A stretch of DNA of 64,000 bases from Pseudomonas sivasensis (GTDB lineage: Bacteria; Pseudomonadota; Gammaproteobacteria; Pseudomonadales; Pseudomonadaceae), in contig NZ_JAAOWU010000003.1 of the NCBI RefSeq assembly GCF_013778505.1, forward strand, positions 62,001 to 126,000, given 5' to 3'. Made by a program: the position numbers and the translations under genes. The notes below the pieces were generated by a model. The model searched no databases, had not been told where the DNA came from, and saw nothing but the letters and a program-made list of their open reading frames with translations. Positions within the stretch are counted from its first letter, which is position 1. Each line of letters starts with the position of its first letter. Positions 1 to 8,587 of the stretch are shown here, in pieces.

Positions 1-484
1 TGATGCCGTGCTGGATCGGCGGCCAGATCAGGCCAAAGATCACCCCCAGCCCAACCGCTGAGAACCCGGTGACAATCGGCACGAACCGTCGCCCGCCGAA
101 GAAGGCCAGGTACTCAGGCAGCTTGATGTCCTTGAAACGGTTATACAGCGCACCGGCCATCAAGCCGCTGGCGATCCCGGCGAGCATGCCCATGTTGATG
201 CTGGTGTCCATCACCTTGAGGGTAGAGATCATCACCAGGTAGCCAATCGCACCGGCCAGCCCGGCTGTGCCGTTATTGTCGCGGGCAAAGCCCACGGCGA
301 TACCGATGGCGAAGATCAGCGCCAGGTTGGCGAAGATCGCCTGGCCGGCATCGTGCATCACTGCGATGTTGAGCAGGTCGGTATCGCCCAGGCGCAACAG
401 CAGGCCGGCAATCGGCAGGATGGCGATAGGCAGCATCAGCGCGCGGCCCAGGCGTTGCAGGCCTTCGATGAACAGTTGGTACAT
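1..484 (-). CDS. nagE: PTS N-acetylglucosamine transporter, EIIC part (5' end only)
   Basis: This is the N-terminal 161 codons of a sugar-PTS membrane permease; the gene runs off the left edge of the window. The protein starts MYQLFIEGLQRLGRALMLP and continues with long hydrophobic stretches, including MLPIAILPIAGLLLRLG and the loop GFARDNNGTAGLAGAIGYL, which are typical of EIIC domains of the glucose/GlcNAc family. It lies 26 bases behind the fused phosphotransferase gene nagF and after nagA, so N-acetylglucosamine is the probable substrate, brought in and phosphorylated to GlcNAc-6-phosphate. The EIIB domain, if present, is outside the window and could not be checked. Confidence 0.9.
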   Translation of the reverse strand, partial: MYQLFIEGLQRLGRALMLPIAILPIAGLLLRLGDTDLLNIAVMHDAGQAIFANLALIFAIGIAVGFARDNNGTAGLAGAIGYLVMISTLKVMDTSINMGMLAGIASGLMAGALYNRFKDIKLPEYLAFFGGRRFVPIVTGFSAVGLGVIFGLIWPPIQHGI

Positions 485-510
485 GGCGGGTCTCCTTTTT
501 CTTGTTGTTG

Positions 511-3021
511 TCAGCTCAGCGGCCAGTGGTGTTGACAGGCTTGGCGTACGGCTTTGGCGCTGCTCAGGTCGAGCAGGCTAAGGCTCAGTTGCCGGCATTG
601 CGCCGCATCCAGGTGGCGGACGCGGTCCTTGATTTCTGCGATTTGCGGCGGGCTCACCGACAGCTCGCTGACCCCCAGGCCGATCAGTGCGGGGGTGGCC
701 AGCGGGTCGGACGCCAGCGCGCCGCAGACGCCAACCCAGCGCCCATGCTTGGCTGCGCCGTCGCAGGTTTGGGCGATCAGCCGCAGCAGCGCCGGGTGCA
801 GCGCGTCGACCCGCGCGGCGAGGCCGGCGTGGTCGCGGTCCATGGCCAGGGTGTACTGGGACAGGTCATTGGTGCCGATGGACAGGAAGTCCGCATGTTC
901 GGCCAGTTGTTCGGCCATCAGCGCGGCGGCGGGAACTTCGATCATCACCCCCAGTTCAGGGCGCTGGGTCAGCTTCAGCTGCGCACACAGTTCATCCAGG
1001 CGCTGGCGGATCTCCAGCAGTTCGTCGACTTCGCTGACCATCGGCAACAGGATGCGGCAGCGCGCCAACGGTGTGAGTTGCAGCAGCGCGCGCAGTTGCT
1101 GGTCGAGCAGTTCGGGACGCACCTGGGCCATGCGAATACCGCGCAGGCCCAAGACCGGGTTGGCTTCGACGGGCAGGGGCAGGTAGTCGAGTTGTTTGTC
1201 GCCGCCCACATCGATGGTGCGGATGATTACCGACTTGTCGCCCATGGCATCCAGCACGGCTTGATAGGCCTGGCGTTGCTCCTGTTCATCCGGCGCGGTG
1301 CGGCGGTCGACAAAGAGGAATTCGGTACGCAGTAGGCCGACACCATCGGCGCCGTTTTCAAACGCTGTCTGGGCTTCGGCGCTGGAGGCAACATTGGCGG
1401 CCACTTCAATGCCTACGCCGTCACTGGTGCGTGCCGGTTGGTGAGCCTGGGCCTGTTGCTGTTGGCGGCGCAGTTTTTGCGCGTCGCGAATCTGGTGCAC
1501 TTGAGCGTGACGGGCTTCGCTGGGCGCCAGTTCCAGGCGGCCGTTGGCGGCGTCCAGCACCACCCGCTGGCCTTGCGGTACGTCGAGGACTTCGCTGCCC
1601 AGCGCGACCACGCAGGGCAGGCCTTTGCCGCGCGCCAGAATCGCCACATGGGAGGTCGCGCCACCTTCGGCCATGCACAGGCCGACGGCCTGCTGCGCGC
1701 TCAGTTGCAGCAAATCCGAGGGCGTCAGTTCATGGGCGCTGACGATGGCGCCAGCGGGTAACTCGAAGTGCCAGGCTTCACCCAGCAATGTGCGCAGCAC
1801 GCGTTGTTGCAGGTCGCGCAGGTCGTTGGCGCGCTCGGCGAACAATGGCTTGCCCAATGCCAGCAGCACTGCGCACTGGGCCTGGATCGCATCGCGCCAG
1901 GCATGGGTGGCGGCGCTGCCTTGCTCGATGGCACCCGTGGCGGCTTCCAGCAGGGTCGGGTCTTCCAGCAGGGCCAGGTGGGCGGCGAAGATGTCTTCTT
2001 CCTCGACGTTTTTACGCTGGCGGGCGTGCTCCAGGGTGTTGCGGATTTCACCGCGCACCTGCTCCAGCGCCGTGTCCAGACGTTGCAGTTGTTCGTCGGC
2101 CGAATGCTGGCCCGTGTCTGCGGGCAGCTCGATACCGCTCAGGCGAAACAGCGGCCCGCAGACCAGGCCGGGCGCCGCGCAGACACCTTGCAATACACCG
2201 GCTTCGGTATTGGCTCGGCGTGGCGTAACGGCGGCAGGCGCGTGATGTTCTTCTTTCATCGGTGCAGACAGCGCGGCAACCAGGGCCTGCAAGGCCGCCT
2301 CGCAGTCCTTGCCCCGGCAAGTGACGCGCACTTCGTCGCCTTCGCCGATGCCGAGCCCCATCAAACCGATCAAGCTGTCGCAGGCGGCCGACTTGTCAGC
2401 GTAGTGCAAGCGCGCCTGGCTGCTGAAGCCCTGGGCCGTCTTGCGGATCAGCGCTGCGGGCCGAGCATGCAAGCCGCCTCGATGGGTGATGTGCACACGG
2501 GCGCTGGCTTCTTCGATGGAGTTATCCACAGCCGTCTGAGCGGGCGCTGTCGACCGCGCGATGACCTGCATCAGTGGCTCGCCGACGTTGACGGTTTGCG
2601 ACGCCAGAGGCAGCACGTCGAAGTGCTCGCCATTGGTTAGGATGATCAGGCTGATAAGGCTCTTGCACTGGCGCGCAATGCGATCCAGGTCAAACCGTAC
2701 CAGCGCCTGGCCCAGGCTCACCCGCGCGCCCTGTTTGACCAGCAGCGCAAAACCTTCGCCCTTCAGCTCGACGGTGTCGATGCCCAGATGCATCAGCAGC
2801 TCGGCGCCATTGTCGGCGCGGATTGTCAGCGCGTGGCCGGTACGCGCGACGTGAATGATCTCGCCGTCGCAGGGCGCATGCAGGCAGTTATTAAGCGGGT
2901 CGATCGCAAGGCCGTCGCCCATGGCACCGCTGGCGAATACTTCGTCGGGGACGTTGCCCAGGGTCAGCACCGGCCCACTGAGGGGGGCGCTGAGGGTCAC
3001 TGCATTATTGTTGTTAGACAT
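511..3021 (-). CDS. nagF: Fused PTS phosphotransferase EIIA(Glc)-HPr-enzyme I
   Basis: One polypeptide of 836 residues carries all soluble phosphotransfer steps for the GlcNAc PTS. The EIIA-Glc domain comes first, with its active His near residue 78 in LMHLGIDTVEL. HPr follows, with the active His near residue 185 in HRGGLHARPA. Enzyme I comes last, with the phospho-His near residue 458 in GGATSHVAILARG, a PEP-binding barrel and the signature SIGTNDLSQYTLAMDRD. I chose the ATG at 3021 (MSNNNNAV) because related proteins begin with a similar asparagine-rich stretch. An in-frame ATG at 3036 and a GTG at 3057 are alternatives, and no strong ribosome-binding site decides between them. The gene follows the SIS deaminase gene by a few dozen bases and precedes nagE, so it belongs to the same operon. 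Confidence 0.95.
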   Translation of the reverse strand: MSNNNNAVTLSAPLSGPVLTLGNVPDEVFASGAMGDGLAIDPLNNCLHAPCDGEIIHVARTGHALTIRADNGAELLMHLGIDTVELKGEGFALLVKQGARVSLGQALVRFDLDRIARQCKSLISLIILTNGEHFDVLPLASQTVNVGEPLMQVIARSTAPAQTAVDNSIEEASARVHITHRGGLHARPAALIRKTAQGFSSQARLHYADKSAACDSLIGLMGLGIGEGDEVRVTCRGKDCEAALQALVAALSAPMKEEHHAPAAVTPRRANTEAGVLQGVCAAPGLVCGPLFRLSGIELPADTGQHSADEQLQRLDTALEQVRGEIRNTLEHARQRKNVEEEDIFAAHLALLEDPTLLEAATGAIEQGSAATHAWRDAIQAQCAVLLALGKPLFAERANDLRDLQQRVLRTLLGEAWHFELPAGAIVSAHELTPSDLLQLSAQQAVGLCMAEGGATSHVAILARGKGLPCVVALGSEVLDVPQGQRVVLDAANGRLELAPSEARHAQVHQIRDAQKLRRQQQQAQAHQPARTSDGVGIEVAANVASSAEAQTAFENGADGVGLLRTEFLFVDRRTAPDEQEQRQAYQAVLDAMGDKSVIIRTIDVGGDKQLDYLPLPVEANPVLGLRGIRMAQVRPELLDQQLRALLQLTPLARCRILLPMVSEVDELLEIRQRLDELCAQLKLTQRPELGVMIEVPAAALMAEQLAEHADFLSIGTNDLSQYTLAMDRDHAGLAARVDALHPALLRLIAQTCDGAAKHGRWVGVCGALASDPLATPALIGLGVSELSVSPPQIAEIKDRVRHLDAAQCRQLSLSLLDLSSAKAVRQACQHHWPLS

Positions 3022-3057
3022 GGGCACGGTACTCATCAGGAAAACACGGCACACCAC

Positions 3058-4068
3058 TCAGTGAGTGCGGGTGACTTTGCTCAGGTGGCGCGGTTGGTCC
3101 GGGTCCATGCCGCGGGCGACCGCCAGACCGGCGGCCATGACGTAGAAACTCTGGATCGCCAGCACCGGGTCCAGGCTCGGGTGTTCGGCGCGGCTCAGGG
3201 TCAGGTCGCGTTCGGCGATATCGTCCGGCGCGGCCAACAGCACGCGGGCACCGCGCTGGCGCATGTCGACGGCCAGGCTCAACAGGCCCGCCTGCTCGGC
3301 GCCGCGCGGGGCAAACACCAACAGTGGATAGTTGTCGCCGATCAAGGCCATCGGCCCATGGCGCACCTCGGCGCTGCTGAAGGCTTCGGCCTGGATCGCC
3401 GAGGTTTCCTTGAGCTTGAGTGCAGCTTCCTGGGCAATGGCAAAACCGGCGCCACGGCCGATCACCATCAGGCGCTGACTGTCGCGCAGGGCGTCGATGG
3501 CGCGGCTCCAATCCTGGCGGGCCGCTTCACGCAGGCCATCGGGCAACGCCTGGCAGGCTTGCAGCAGGTCGGCTTCCTGATTCCAGTGGCCGACCAACAG
3601 CGCGCTGGCGCTGAGGGTGGCGATAAAGCTTTTGGTCGCGGCCACGCTGAGTTCCGGCCCGGCGCACAGCGGCACGTGGAATTCACAGGCGGCTTCCAGC
3701 GGCGAGTCTTCGGCGTTGACCAACGAGATGCTCAAAGCCCCGCGCTTACGCAGCAGGCGCAGGCTGTTGACCAGGTCCGGGCTTTGGCCGGACTGCGAGA
3801 AACCGAACGCCACCTGGCCGCTGACCTTCAACGGCGCTTGCAGCAAGGTCACCACCGACATCGGCAACGACGCCACCGGAATGCCCACATGTTGCATGGC
3901 CAGGTAGGCGAAATAGCTGGCGGCGTGGTCCGAGCTGCCACGGGCGATGGTCATCGCCACTTGCGGCGGCTGGCGGCGCAGGCGGCCGGCGATTTCTTCC
4001 AGTGCCGGGTTCAGGCGTTGCAGTTGCGCCGCGACGGCGTCACAGGAGGCCAAGGCCTCTTCAAGCAT
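3058..4068 (-). CDS. SIS-domain sugar-phosphate deaminase, NagB-II / GlmS-like
   Basis: This 336-residue protein consists of two SIS (sugar isomerase) domains and resembles the isomerase half of GlmS, but it has no N-terminal glutaminase domain. Clear SIS features are ARGSSDHAASYFAYLA, GFSQSGQSPDLV, SLVNAEDSPLE and ETSAIQAEAFSSAEVRHGP. In nag operons such proteins (NagB-II/AgaS type) replace the classical NagB and deaminate glucosamine-6-phosphate to fructose-6-phosphate. Its position between nagA and nagF supports that role, which is inferred and not shown. The ATG at 4068 overlaps the nagA stop by eight bases, suggesting translational coupling. Older annotations call such proteins an aminotransferase. 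Confidence 0.88.
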   Translation of the reverse strand: MLEEALASCDAVAAQLQRLNPALEEIAGRLRRQPPQVAMTIARGSSDHAASYFAYLAMQHVGIPVASLPMSVVTLLQAPLKVSGQVAFGFSQSGQSPDLVNSLRLLRKRGALSISLVNAEDSPLEAACEFHVPLCAGPELSVAATKSFIATLSASALLVGHWNQEADLLQACQALPDGLREAARQDWSRAIDALRDSQRLMVIGRGAGFAIAQEAALKLKETSAIQAEAFSSAEVRHGPMALIGDNYPLLVFAPRGAEQAGLLSLAVDMRQRGARVLLAAPDDIAERDLTLSRAEHPSLDPVLAIQSFYVMAAGLAVARGMDPDQPRHLSKVTRTH

Positions 4069-5167
4069 TTTTGAAGACAATGGTTTCTCCTTCGACCATG
4101 ACGTCGGTGAGTTGCAGGGAGCGGTCCAGGCGCACGCAGTCGGCAAAGCTGCCGGGTTGCAGGCGGCCGCGTTCTTCCAGGCCCAGGTAATCCGCAGGAA
4201 ATTGCGACAGGCGTTGTGAGGCTTCGCTGATAGGCAGGCCGATCTTCACCAGATTGCGCAGCGCCTGGTCCATGGTCAGCGTGCTGCCGGCTAGGGTGCC
4301 GTCGGCCAGGCGTACGCCGCCCAGGCATTTGGTGACGGTGTGGCTGCCCAGCTTGTATTCGCCATCGGGCATGCCGGCGGCGGCGGTGGAGTCGGTAACG
4401 CAATACAGGCAAGGGATCGACCGTAGCGCCACGCGTATCGCGCCGGGGTGCACATGCAGCAGGTCCGGAATCAACTCGGCGTACTTGGCGTGGGCCAGCG
4501 CGGCGCCGACGATCCCCGGCTCGCGGTGATGCAACGGGCTCATCGCGTTGTACAGATGGGTAAAACTGGTGGCGCCCGCAGCGAGGGCGGCGACGCCTTC
4601 TTCATAGCTGCCCAAGGTGTGGCCGATCTGCATGCGTACGCCGCGCTCGCTGAGGGTGCGGATCAGGGCGTCGTGGCCGGCGATTTCCGGGGCGATGGTG
4701 ATCACTCGGATGGGCGCCAGGCGCAGGTACGCCTCGACTTCTTCCATCAGCGCGGTGTGGGCGAAGTTGGGTTGGGCGCCAAGTTTGCCTGGGTTGATGT
4801 AAGGCCCTTCCAGGTGTACGCCGAGTACTCGGGCGCTGCCGGCAGGGCGCTGCTCGCAAAAGCCGCCGAGTTGACCGAGCACGCTGGAGATTTCATCCAC
4901 CGGCGCGGTCATGGTGGTGGCCAGCAGCGAGGTGGTGCCAAAGCGCACGTGGGTGCGGGTGATGGTCTCGAAGGCGTCGATGCCTTCCATGATGTCCTTG
5001 CCACCGCCGCCGTGCACATGCAGGTCGATAAAGCCCGGCAGCAGGTAGGGCAAATCGTTTTGCGTCGGGTCGCAAGGCACGCCTTCAATTGCGGTCACCT
5101 TGCCGTGTTCATGCACCAGGCGGCCGCGAATCCAGCCGTGGGGCGTGAGGATATTATCTTCGGACAT
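4061..5167 (-). CDS. nagA: N-acetylglucosamine-6-phosphate deacetylase
   Basis: The 368-residue protein removes acetate from GlcNAc-6-phosphate in the cytoplasm, the first step after uptake. It has the amidohydrolase metal motif LLPGFIDLHVHGGGG and GVHLEGPYINP. The histidines in IGHTLGSYEEGVAAL and FTHLYNAMSPLHHREPG, and YCVTDSTAAAGMPDG near the C-terminus, are also as expected for NagA. The start at 5167 (MSEDNILTPHGW) lies 19 bases after the nagR stop; an upstream in-frame ATG would overlap nagR heavily and gives sequence unlike the family. The gene is second in the nagR-nagA-SIS-nagF-nagE operon. Confidence 0.95.
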   Translation of the reverse strand: MSEDNILTPHGWIRGRLVHEHGKVTAIEGVPCDPTQNDLPYLLPGFIDLHVHGGGGKDIMEGIDAFETITRTHVRFGTTSLLATTMTAPVDEISSVLGQLGGFCEQRPAGSARVLGVHLEGPYINPGKLGAQPNFAHTALMEEVEAYLRLAPIRVITIAPEIAGHDALIRTLSERGVRMQIGHTLGSYEEGVAALAAGATSFTHLYNAMSPLHHREPGIVGAALAHAKYAELIPDLLHVHPGAIRVALRSIPCLYCVTDSTAAAGMPDGEYKLGSHTVTKCLGGVRLADGTLAGSTLTMDQALRNLVKIGLPISEASQRLSQFPADYLGLEERGRLQPGSFADCVRLDRSLQLTDVMVEGETIVFKNA

Positions 5168-5186
5168 GTGCAGTTCTCTAAGGCCG

Positions 5187-5936
5187 CTACTCGGCGGCAA
5201 AGTCATATCGACGCAGCTCTGCGACAAAGTCGTAGTAGTCATTGCGGCAGTAGGTGTCGGTGATTTCAATCGGCGTGTTGTCGGCGGTGTAGCCCACGCG
5301 GGTCATGAGCAGCATGGCGGTGCCGGGGGCGATGCCCACCAGGGCGGCGAACTCGTCCGAGGCGTTGACCGCCTGGATATGCTGCAGGGCACGGACGATG
5401 GGCTTGCCGATACTTTCCAGGTACTCGTACAGCGAGCTGCCGATGGCTTGCGGTTGCGGCAGCACCGAGGCAGGCATGGTGGTCATCTCAATGGCCATGA
5501 CGGTGTCGTCGGCTTTACGCAAACGCTTGAGGCGCGCCACTTTGTCGGTGGGCGACAGGGCCAGGCGGATCAGCTCTTCATGGGTCGGCGGGGTGATGTC
5601 ACGCTCCAGCCATTGGGAGCTGGGCACAAAGCCCTTGAGGCGCAACATCTCGCTGAAACCCGACAGGCGCGAGAGCGGCTGTTCCAGGCGAGGCGTGATA
5701 AAGGTACCGGAGCCCTGGCTGCGGCGGATCAGGCCTTGGGCAAACAACACTTCCAGCGCCTTGCGGGCGGTGACTCGCGAGATGCTCAGTTGCTCGCTAA
5801 GGACGCGTTCAGACGGCAATGCCTGTTCGGATTTCCACTCGCCGGCATGGATGGCCGCTTCCAGCTTGCGGGCCAATTGCAGGTAAAGCGGCGTGGATTG
5901 TTTGTCGTCAGGGCGCAGGGCCAGGATGGGATTCAT
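5187..5936 (-). CDS. nagR: GntR/HutC-family repressor of the nag genes
   Basis: This 249-residue regulator has an N-terminal GntR winged helix (about residues 15-80, with LPSERVLSEQLSISRVTARKAL) and a C-terminal UTRA effector domain (about 95-240). The family senses sugar phosphates, here presumably GlcNAc-6-P or GlcN-6-P, and releases the operator when they are present. It is the first gene of the operon. Just ahead of its start are copies of TGGTATT arranged as direct and inverted repeats (see the operator entry), which fits autoregulation of the whole operon. The ligand is inferred from gene context. Confidence 0.92.
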   Translation of the reverse strand: MNPILALRPDDKQSTPLYLQLARKLEAAIHAGEWKSEQALPSERVLSEQLSISRVTARKALEVLFAQGLIRRSQGSGTFITPRLEQPLSRLSGFSEMLRLKGFVPSSQWLERDITPPTHEELIRLALSPTDKVARLKRLRKADDTVMAIEMTTMPASVLPQPQAIGSSLYEYLESIGKPIVRALQHIQAVNASDEFAALVGIAPGTAMLLMTRVGYTADNTPIEITDTYCRNDYYDFVAELRRYDFAAE

Positions 5937-5992
5937 CTGTCAGGTTTCCGATGCGTTATTGGAGTGTTGTCGCCCGGTATTGGCCGGAAATT

Positions 5993-6082
5993 AATACCAC
6001 TTAAATACCATGTCAATGCAGCGAAAACGGTGAAAATCCGGTTTTTATGGCCCTATAACGGGGCTTGGTCTTAAGTGGTATT
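5993..6082. promoter_or_regulatory. Candidate NagR operator region of the nag operon
   Basis: Upstream of nagR the sequence AATACCACTTAA (5993-6004) is followed at once by a second AATACCA (6004-6010). The exact reverse complement TTAAGTGGTATT occurs at 6071-6082. TGGTATT/AATACCA half-sites are in keeping with the DNA sites of GntR/HutC-family repressors. The two sites are 78 bases apart centre to centre, so both could be bound by NagR. Binding is inferred. Confidence 0.6.
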
Positions 6083-6114
6083 AGAGAGGTCTTTATGGCG
6101 CGCAGAACGGCGCA

Positions 6115-6147
6115 GCCCGCGCGGTGAACTGGTATTCACCGGCGGGC
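6115..6147 (-). terminator. Stem-loop downstream of the L,D-transpeptidase gene
   Basis: GCCCGC and GGTGAA on one side pair with TTCACC and GCGGGC on the other around a six-base loop. It follows the stop of the minus-strand gene at 6198. There is no run of T after it, so termination is only a possibility. Confidence 0.35.
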
Positions 6148-6197
6148 GCTGTTGAAGGCGGGAAAAATTTTCGAATTATTTTACGAACGATCGACGA

Positions 6198-6701
6198 TTA
6201 CGGCCGAATTTCGATCAGGGTGCCGTCTTTGACCAGGGTCCAGACTTCACGCATATCGACGTTGCGCATGGCGATGCAGCCGTCGGTCCAGTCCAGGGTG
6301 TGGAACCACTGTTCGGGGTAGTCTTCGGTGTCAGGCGTGCCGTGGATCATGATCATGCTGCCGGGCTTCACGCCTTCGCGGCGCGCACGGGCGGCGTCGC
6401 TGATATTGGGGTAGGAGATGTGCATGGCCAGGTTGAAGCGGTCGCTGGTCTTGCGCCAGTCGATCCAGTACAGGCCTTCCGGGGTGCGGCGGTCGCCCTC
6501 TATCAGCTTGTGGCCCTTGGGGTTTTTGCCCAGGGAAATGCGGTAAGTCTTGATCGGCTTGCCGTCGTTGATCAGTTGCAATTGATGGGCGGACTTGAGC
6601 ACCAGGACTTTTTCGACGGTTTTGCCGCCCAGGGTCTCCACGCTAGAAGCCGGCGAAAGGGTAGCGAACGACAGGCAGAGCAGAGCAAGCAACCAACGCA
6701 T
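6198..6701 (-). CDS. L,D-transpeptidase (YkuD)-family periplasmic protein
   Basis: The 167-residue product starts with a signal peptide (MRWLLALLCLSFATLSPASS) and then has a YkuD-like domain: KVLVLKSAHQLQLINDGKPIKTYRISLGK, GDRRTPEGLYWIDW, IMIHGTPDTED and the cysteine site DWTDGCIAM. Members cross-link or trim peptidoglycan, or attach or release lipoproteins. The usual active-site motif SHGC is DGC here, as in some shorter family members, so the exact reaction is open. I chose the ATG at 6701 because it directly begins the signal peptide. It lies 28 bases behind the Nudix gene and may be co-transcribed with it. Confidence 0.85.
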   Translation of the reverse strand: MRWLLALLCLSFATLSPASSVETLGGKTVEKVLVLKSAHQLQLINDGKPIKTYRISLGKNPKGHKLIEGDRRTPEGLYWIDWRKTSDRFNLAMHISYPNISDAARARREGVKPGSMIMIHGTPDTEDYPEQWFHTLDWTDGCIAMRNVDMREVWTLVKDGTLIEIRP

Positions 6702-6729
6702 TAAAACGATTTCCCTTGATGCCGGATTA

Positions 6730-7278
6730 TTATTGGGCGGGCTTGCCCATCGGCGGCACAGCCTCGCTGCGCACCGGGTAGGACTCAAGTCTGCGGTCAG
6801 CGAAAAAGCATTCTAAGGTACGTCCCACCGTGCGGAAAGCCAGCTCGGACCAAGGGATGTCGGCTTCGTCAAACAGCTGCACTTCAAGGCTTTCGGGGCC
6901 TGCGGCGAAGTCCAGGTCGACCAGTTCGGCGCGGTAGAAGATATGCACCTGATTGATGTGCGGCACATCGATCAGTGTGTAAATCGCCAGGTTGCGCACG
7001 CGGGCGCAGGCTTCTTCCTGGGTTTCGCGCGTGGCGGCCTGTTCGACGGTCTCGCCGTTTTCCATAAAGCCCGCGGGCAGAGTCCAGTAGCCCAGGCGCG
7101 GCTCGATGGCGCGTCGGCACAGCAGCACTTTATCGCCCCACACCGGTACGGTCCCTGCGACGATATTGGGGTTCTGATAGTGAATGGTCGAGCAGTGATC
7201 ACACACAAAACGCAGGCGCCCGTCGCCTTCTGGAATGCGTTGGGTGACCGGTTTACCGCACTGGCTGCAGAATTTCAT
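6730..7278 (-). CDS. Nudix hydrolase with zinc-ribbon
   Basis: The 182-residue protein begins with a zinc ribbon (CSQCGKP near residue 4 and CDHC near residue 28) and then has a Nudix domain with GFMENGETVEQAATRETQEEA around residues 70-90. Nudix enzymes hydrolyse nucleoside diphosphates linked to another group. The ribbon plus Nudix layout resembles NADH pyrophosphatase-like proteins, but this one is shorter than NudC and its substrate is not known. The glycine that usually follows the catalytic EE is a cysteine here (EEACARV). The start at 7278 (MKFCSQCG) places the ribbon at the N-terminus, as in relatives. Confidence 0.85.
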   Translation of the reverse strand: MKFCSQCGKPVTQRIPEGDGRLRFVCDHCSTIHYQNPNIVAGTVPVWGDKVLLCRRAIEPRLGYWTLPAGFMENGETVEQAATRETQEEACARVRNLAIYTLIDVPHINQVHIFYRAELVDLDFAAGPESLEVQLFDEADIPWSELAFRTVGRTLECFFADRRLESYPVRSEAVPPMGKPAQ

Positions 7279-7424
7279 GCTGGGGTTCCTGGAAAGTGCG
7301 CCTATCTTGGCGTGGCGGGCAGGGGCCTGCAAGTTGTCGTTTAGCGACACCCGCCGGGTTTTGGGGTTGGGCGCCCGCACGCTTTGGTGCATGATGCATG
7401 GTAGCCAACAGACCGAGATGACTC

Positions 7425-8027
7425 ATGCTGGACGAGCTACTTCGCCGGGTAAGCAACCACACCCCCCACACGCTGGAAACCGACGGGCGTTTCCCCGAGG
7501 CTGCGGTGCTGGTGCCGATTACCCGCAGTGATGAACCCGAGCTGATCCTGACCCTACGCGCCAGCGGCCTGTCGACCCACGGTGGCGAAGTGGCGTTTCC
7601 CGGCGGTCGTCGCGACCCCGAAGACCCGGACCTGATTTTCACCGCCCTGCGTGAGGCCGAAGAGGAAATCGGCCTGCCGCCTGGCTTGGTCGAAGTGATC
7701 GGCCCGTTGAGCCCCCTGATCTCCCTGCATGGTATTCGCGTCACACCTTATGTCGGCGTGGTCCCTGATTACGTCGAATACCTGGCCAATGATGCAGAGA
7801 TTGCCGCCGTTTTCAGCGTTCCCCTAGACTTTTTCCGACAGGATCCGCGCGAACATACCCACAGAATCGATTACCAGGGCCGCAGTTGGTATGTGCCCAG
7901 CTATCGGTTTGGCGAATACAAGATTTGGGGGCTGACGGCGATCATGATCGTCGAGTTGATCAACCTGCTCTATGACGACGCCCAGATCAGCCTGCACCAG
8001 CCGCCCAAGAGCTTCATCAATATCTAA
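7425..8027 (+). CDS. CoA pyrophosphatase (Nudix, NudL type)
   Basis: This 200-residue Nudix enzyme has the UPF0035/CoAse signature ahead of the Nudix box, LRASGLSTHGGEVAFPGGRRDPEDPDL, followed by TALREAEEEIGL. NudL-type enzymes cleave coenzyme A to phosphopantetheine and 3',5'-ADP. The length and both signatures agree with the family. It is divergent from the zinc-ribbon Nudix gene and is followed by the gamma-carbonic-anhydrase gene in the same direction. Confidence 0.9.
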   Translation: MLDELLRRVSNHTPHTLETDGRFPEAAVLVPITRSDEPELILTLRASGLSTHGGEVAFPGGRRDPEDPDLIFTALREAEEEIGLPPGLVEVIGPLSPLISLHGIRVTPYVGVVPDYVEYLANDAEIAAVFSVPLDFFRQDPREHTHRIDYQGRSWYVPSYRFGEYKIWGLTAIMIVELINLLYDDAQISLHQPPKSFINI

Positions 8028-8062
8028 GCCATCGTTTGAATGGCAAGCCGTGAGGACACACC

Positions 8063-8587
8063 ATGAAATACCGCCTGGGCGACGCCCGCGTCGAGACGCA
8101 TCCCAACAGCTGGGTGGCGCCGAACGCCACGCTGGTGGGCAAGGTCAAGCTGGAAGAGGGCGCCAACGTCTGGTTCAACGCGGTATTGCGTGGCGACAAC
8201 GAACTGATCCTGATCGGCAAGAACAGTAATGTGCAGGACGGCAGCGTGATGCACACCGATATGGGCTATCCGCTGACTCTGGGCACGGGCGTGACCATCG
8301 GCCATAACGCCATGCTGCACGGCTGCACCGTGGACGATTACAGTCTGATCGGCATCAATGCAGTGATCCTCAACGGCGCGAAAATCGGCAAGCACTGCAT
8401 CATTGGCGCTAACTCGCTGATTGGCGAAGGCAAGGAAATTCCCGATGGTTCGCTGGTAATGGGCTCGCCGGGCAAAGTGGTGCGTGAGTTGACCGACGCC
8501 CAGAAGCGCATGCTCGAAGCCAGCGCCGCCCACTATGTGCATAACTCACAGCGCTATGCCCGCGACCTGGCTGAGCAGCAAGAATGA
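8063..8587 (+). CDS. Gamma-carbonic-anhydrase-like hexapeptide-repeat protein
   Basis: The 174-residue protein is a left-handed beta-helix of hexapeptide repeats (for example [24 protein letters not shown] and [16 protein letters not shown]) with a C-terminal helix. The metal-binding histidines appear in VMHTD and [10 protein letters not shown]. Such YrdA/PaaY-like proteins are trimers that bind a metal; some hydrate CO2 and others have no proven activity. The stop overlaps the start of the DUF1289 gene (ATGA), so the two are translationally coupled. Confidence 0.9.
   Translation: MKYRLGDARVETHPNSWVAPNATLVGKVKLEEGANVWFNAVLRGDNELILIGKNSNVQDGSVMHTDMGYPLTLGTGVTIGHNAMLHGCTVDDYSLIGINAVILNGAKIGKHCIIGANSLIGEGKEIPDGSLVMGSPGKVVRELTDAQKRMLEASAAHYVHNSQRYARDLAEQQE

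Noticed and set aside
2788..4074. Open frame of 428 codons antisense to nagF and the SIS gene
   Set aside because: It spans two real genes on the other strand and is rich in Gln/Gly/His in a shadow pattern.
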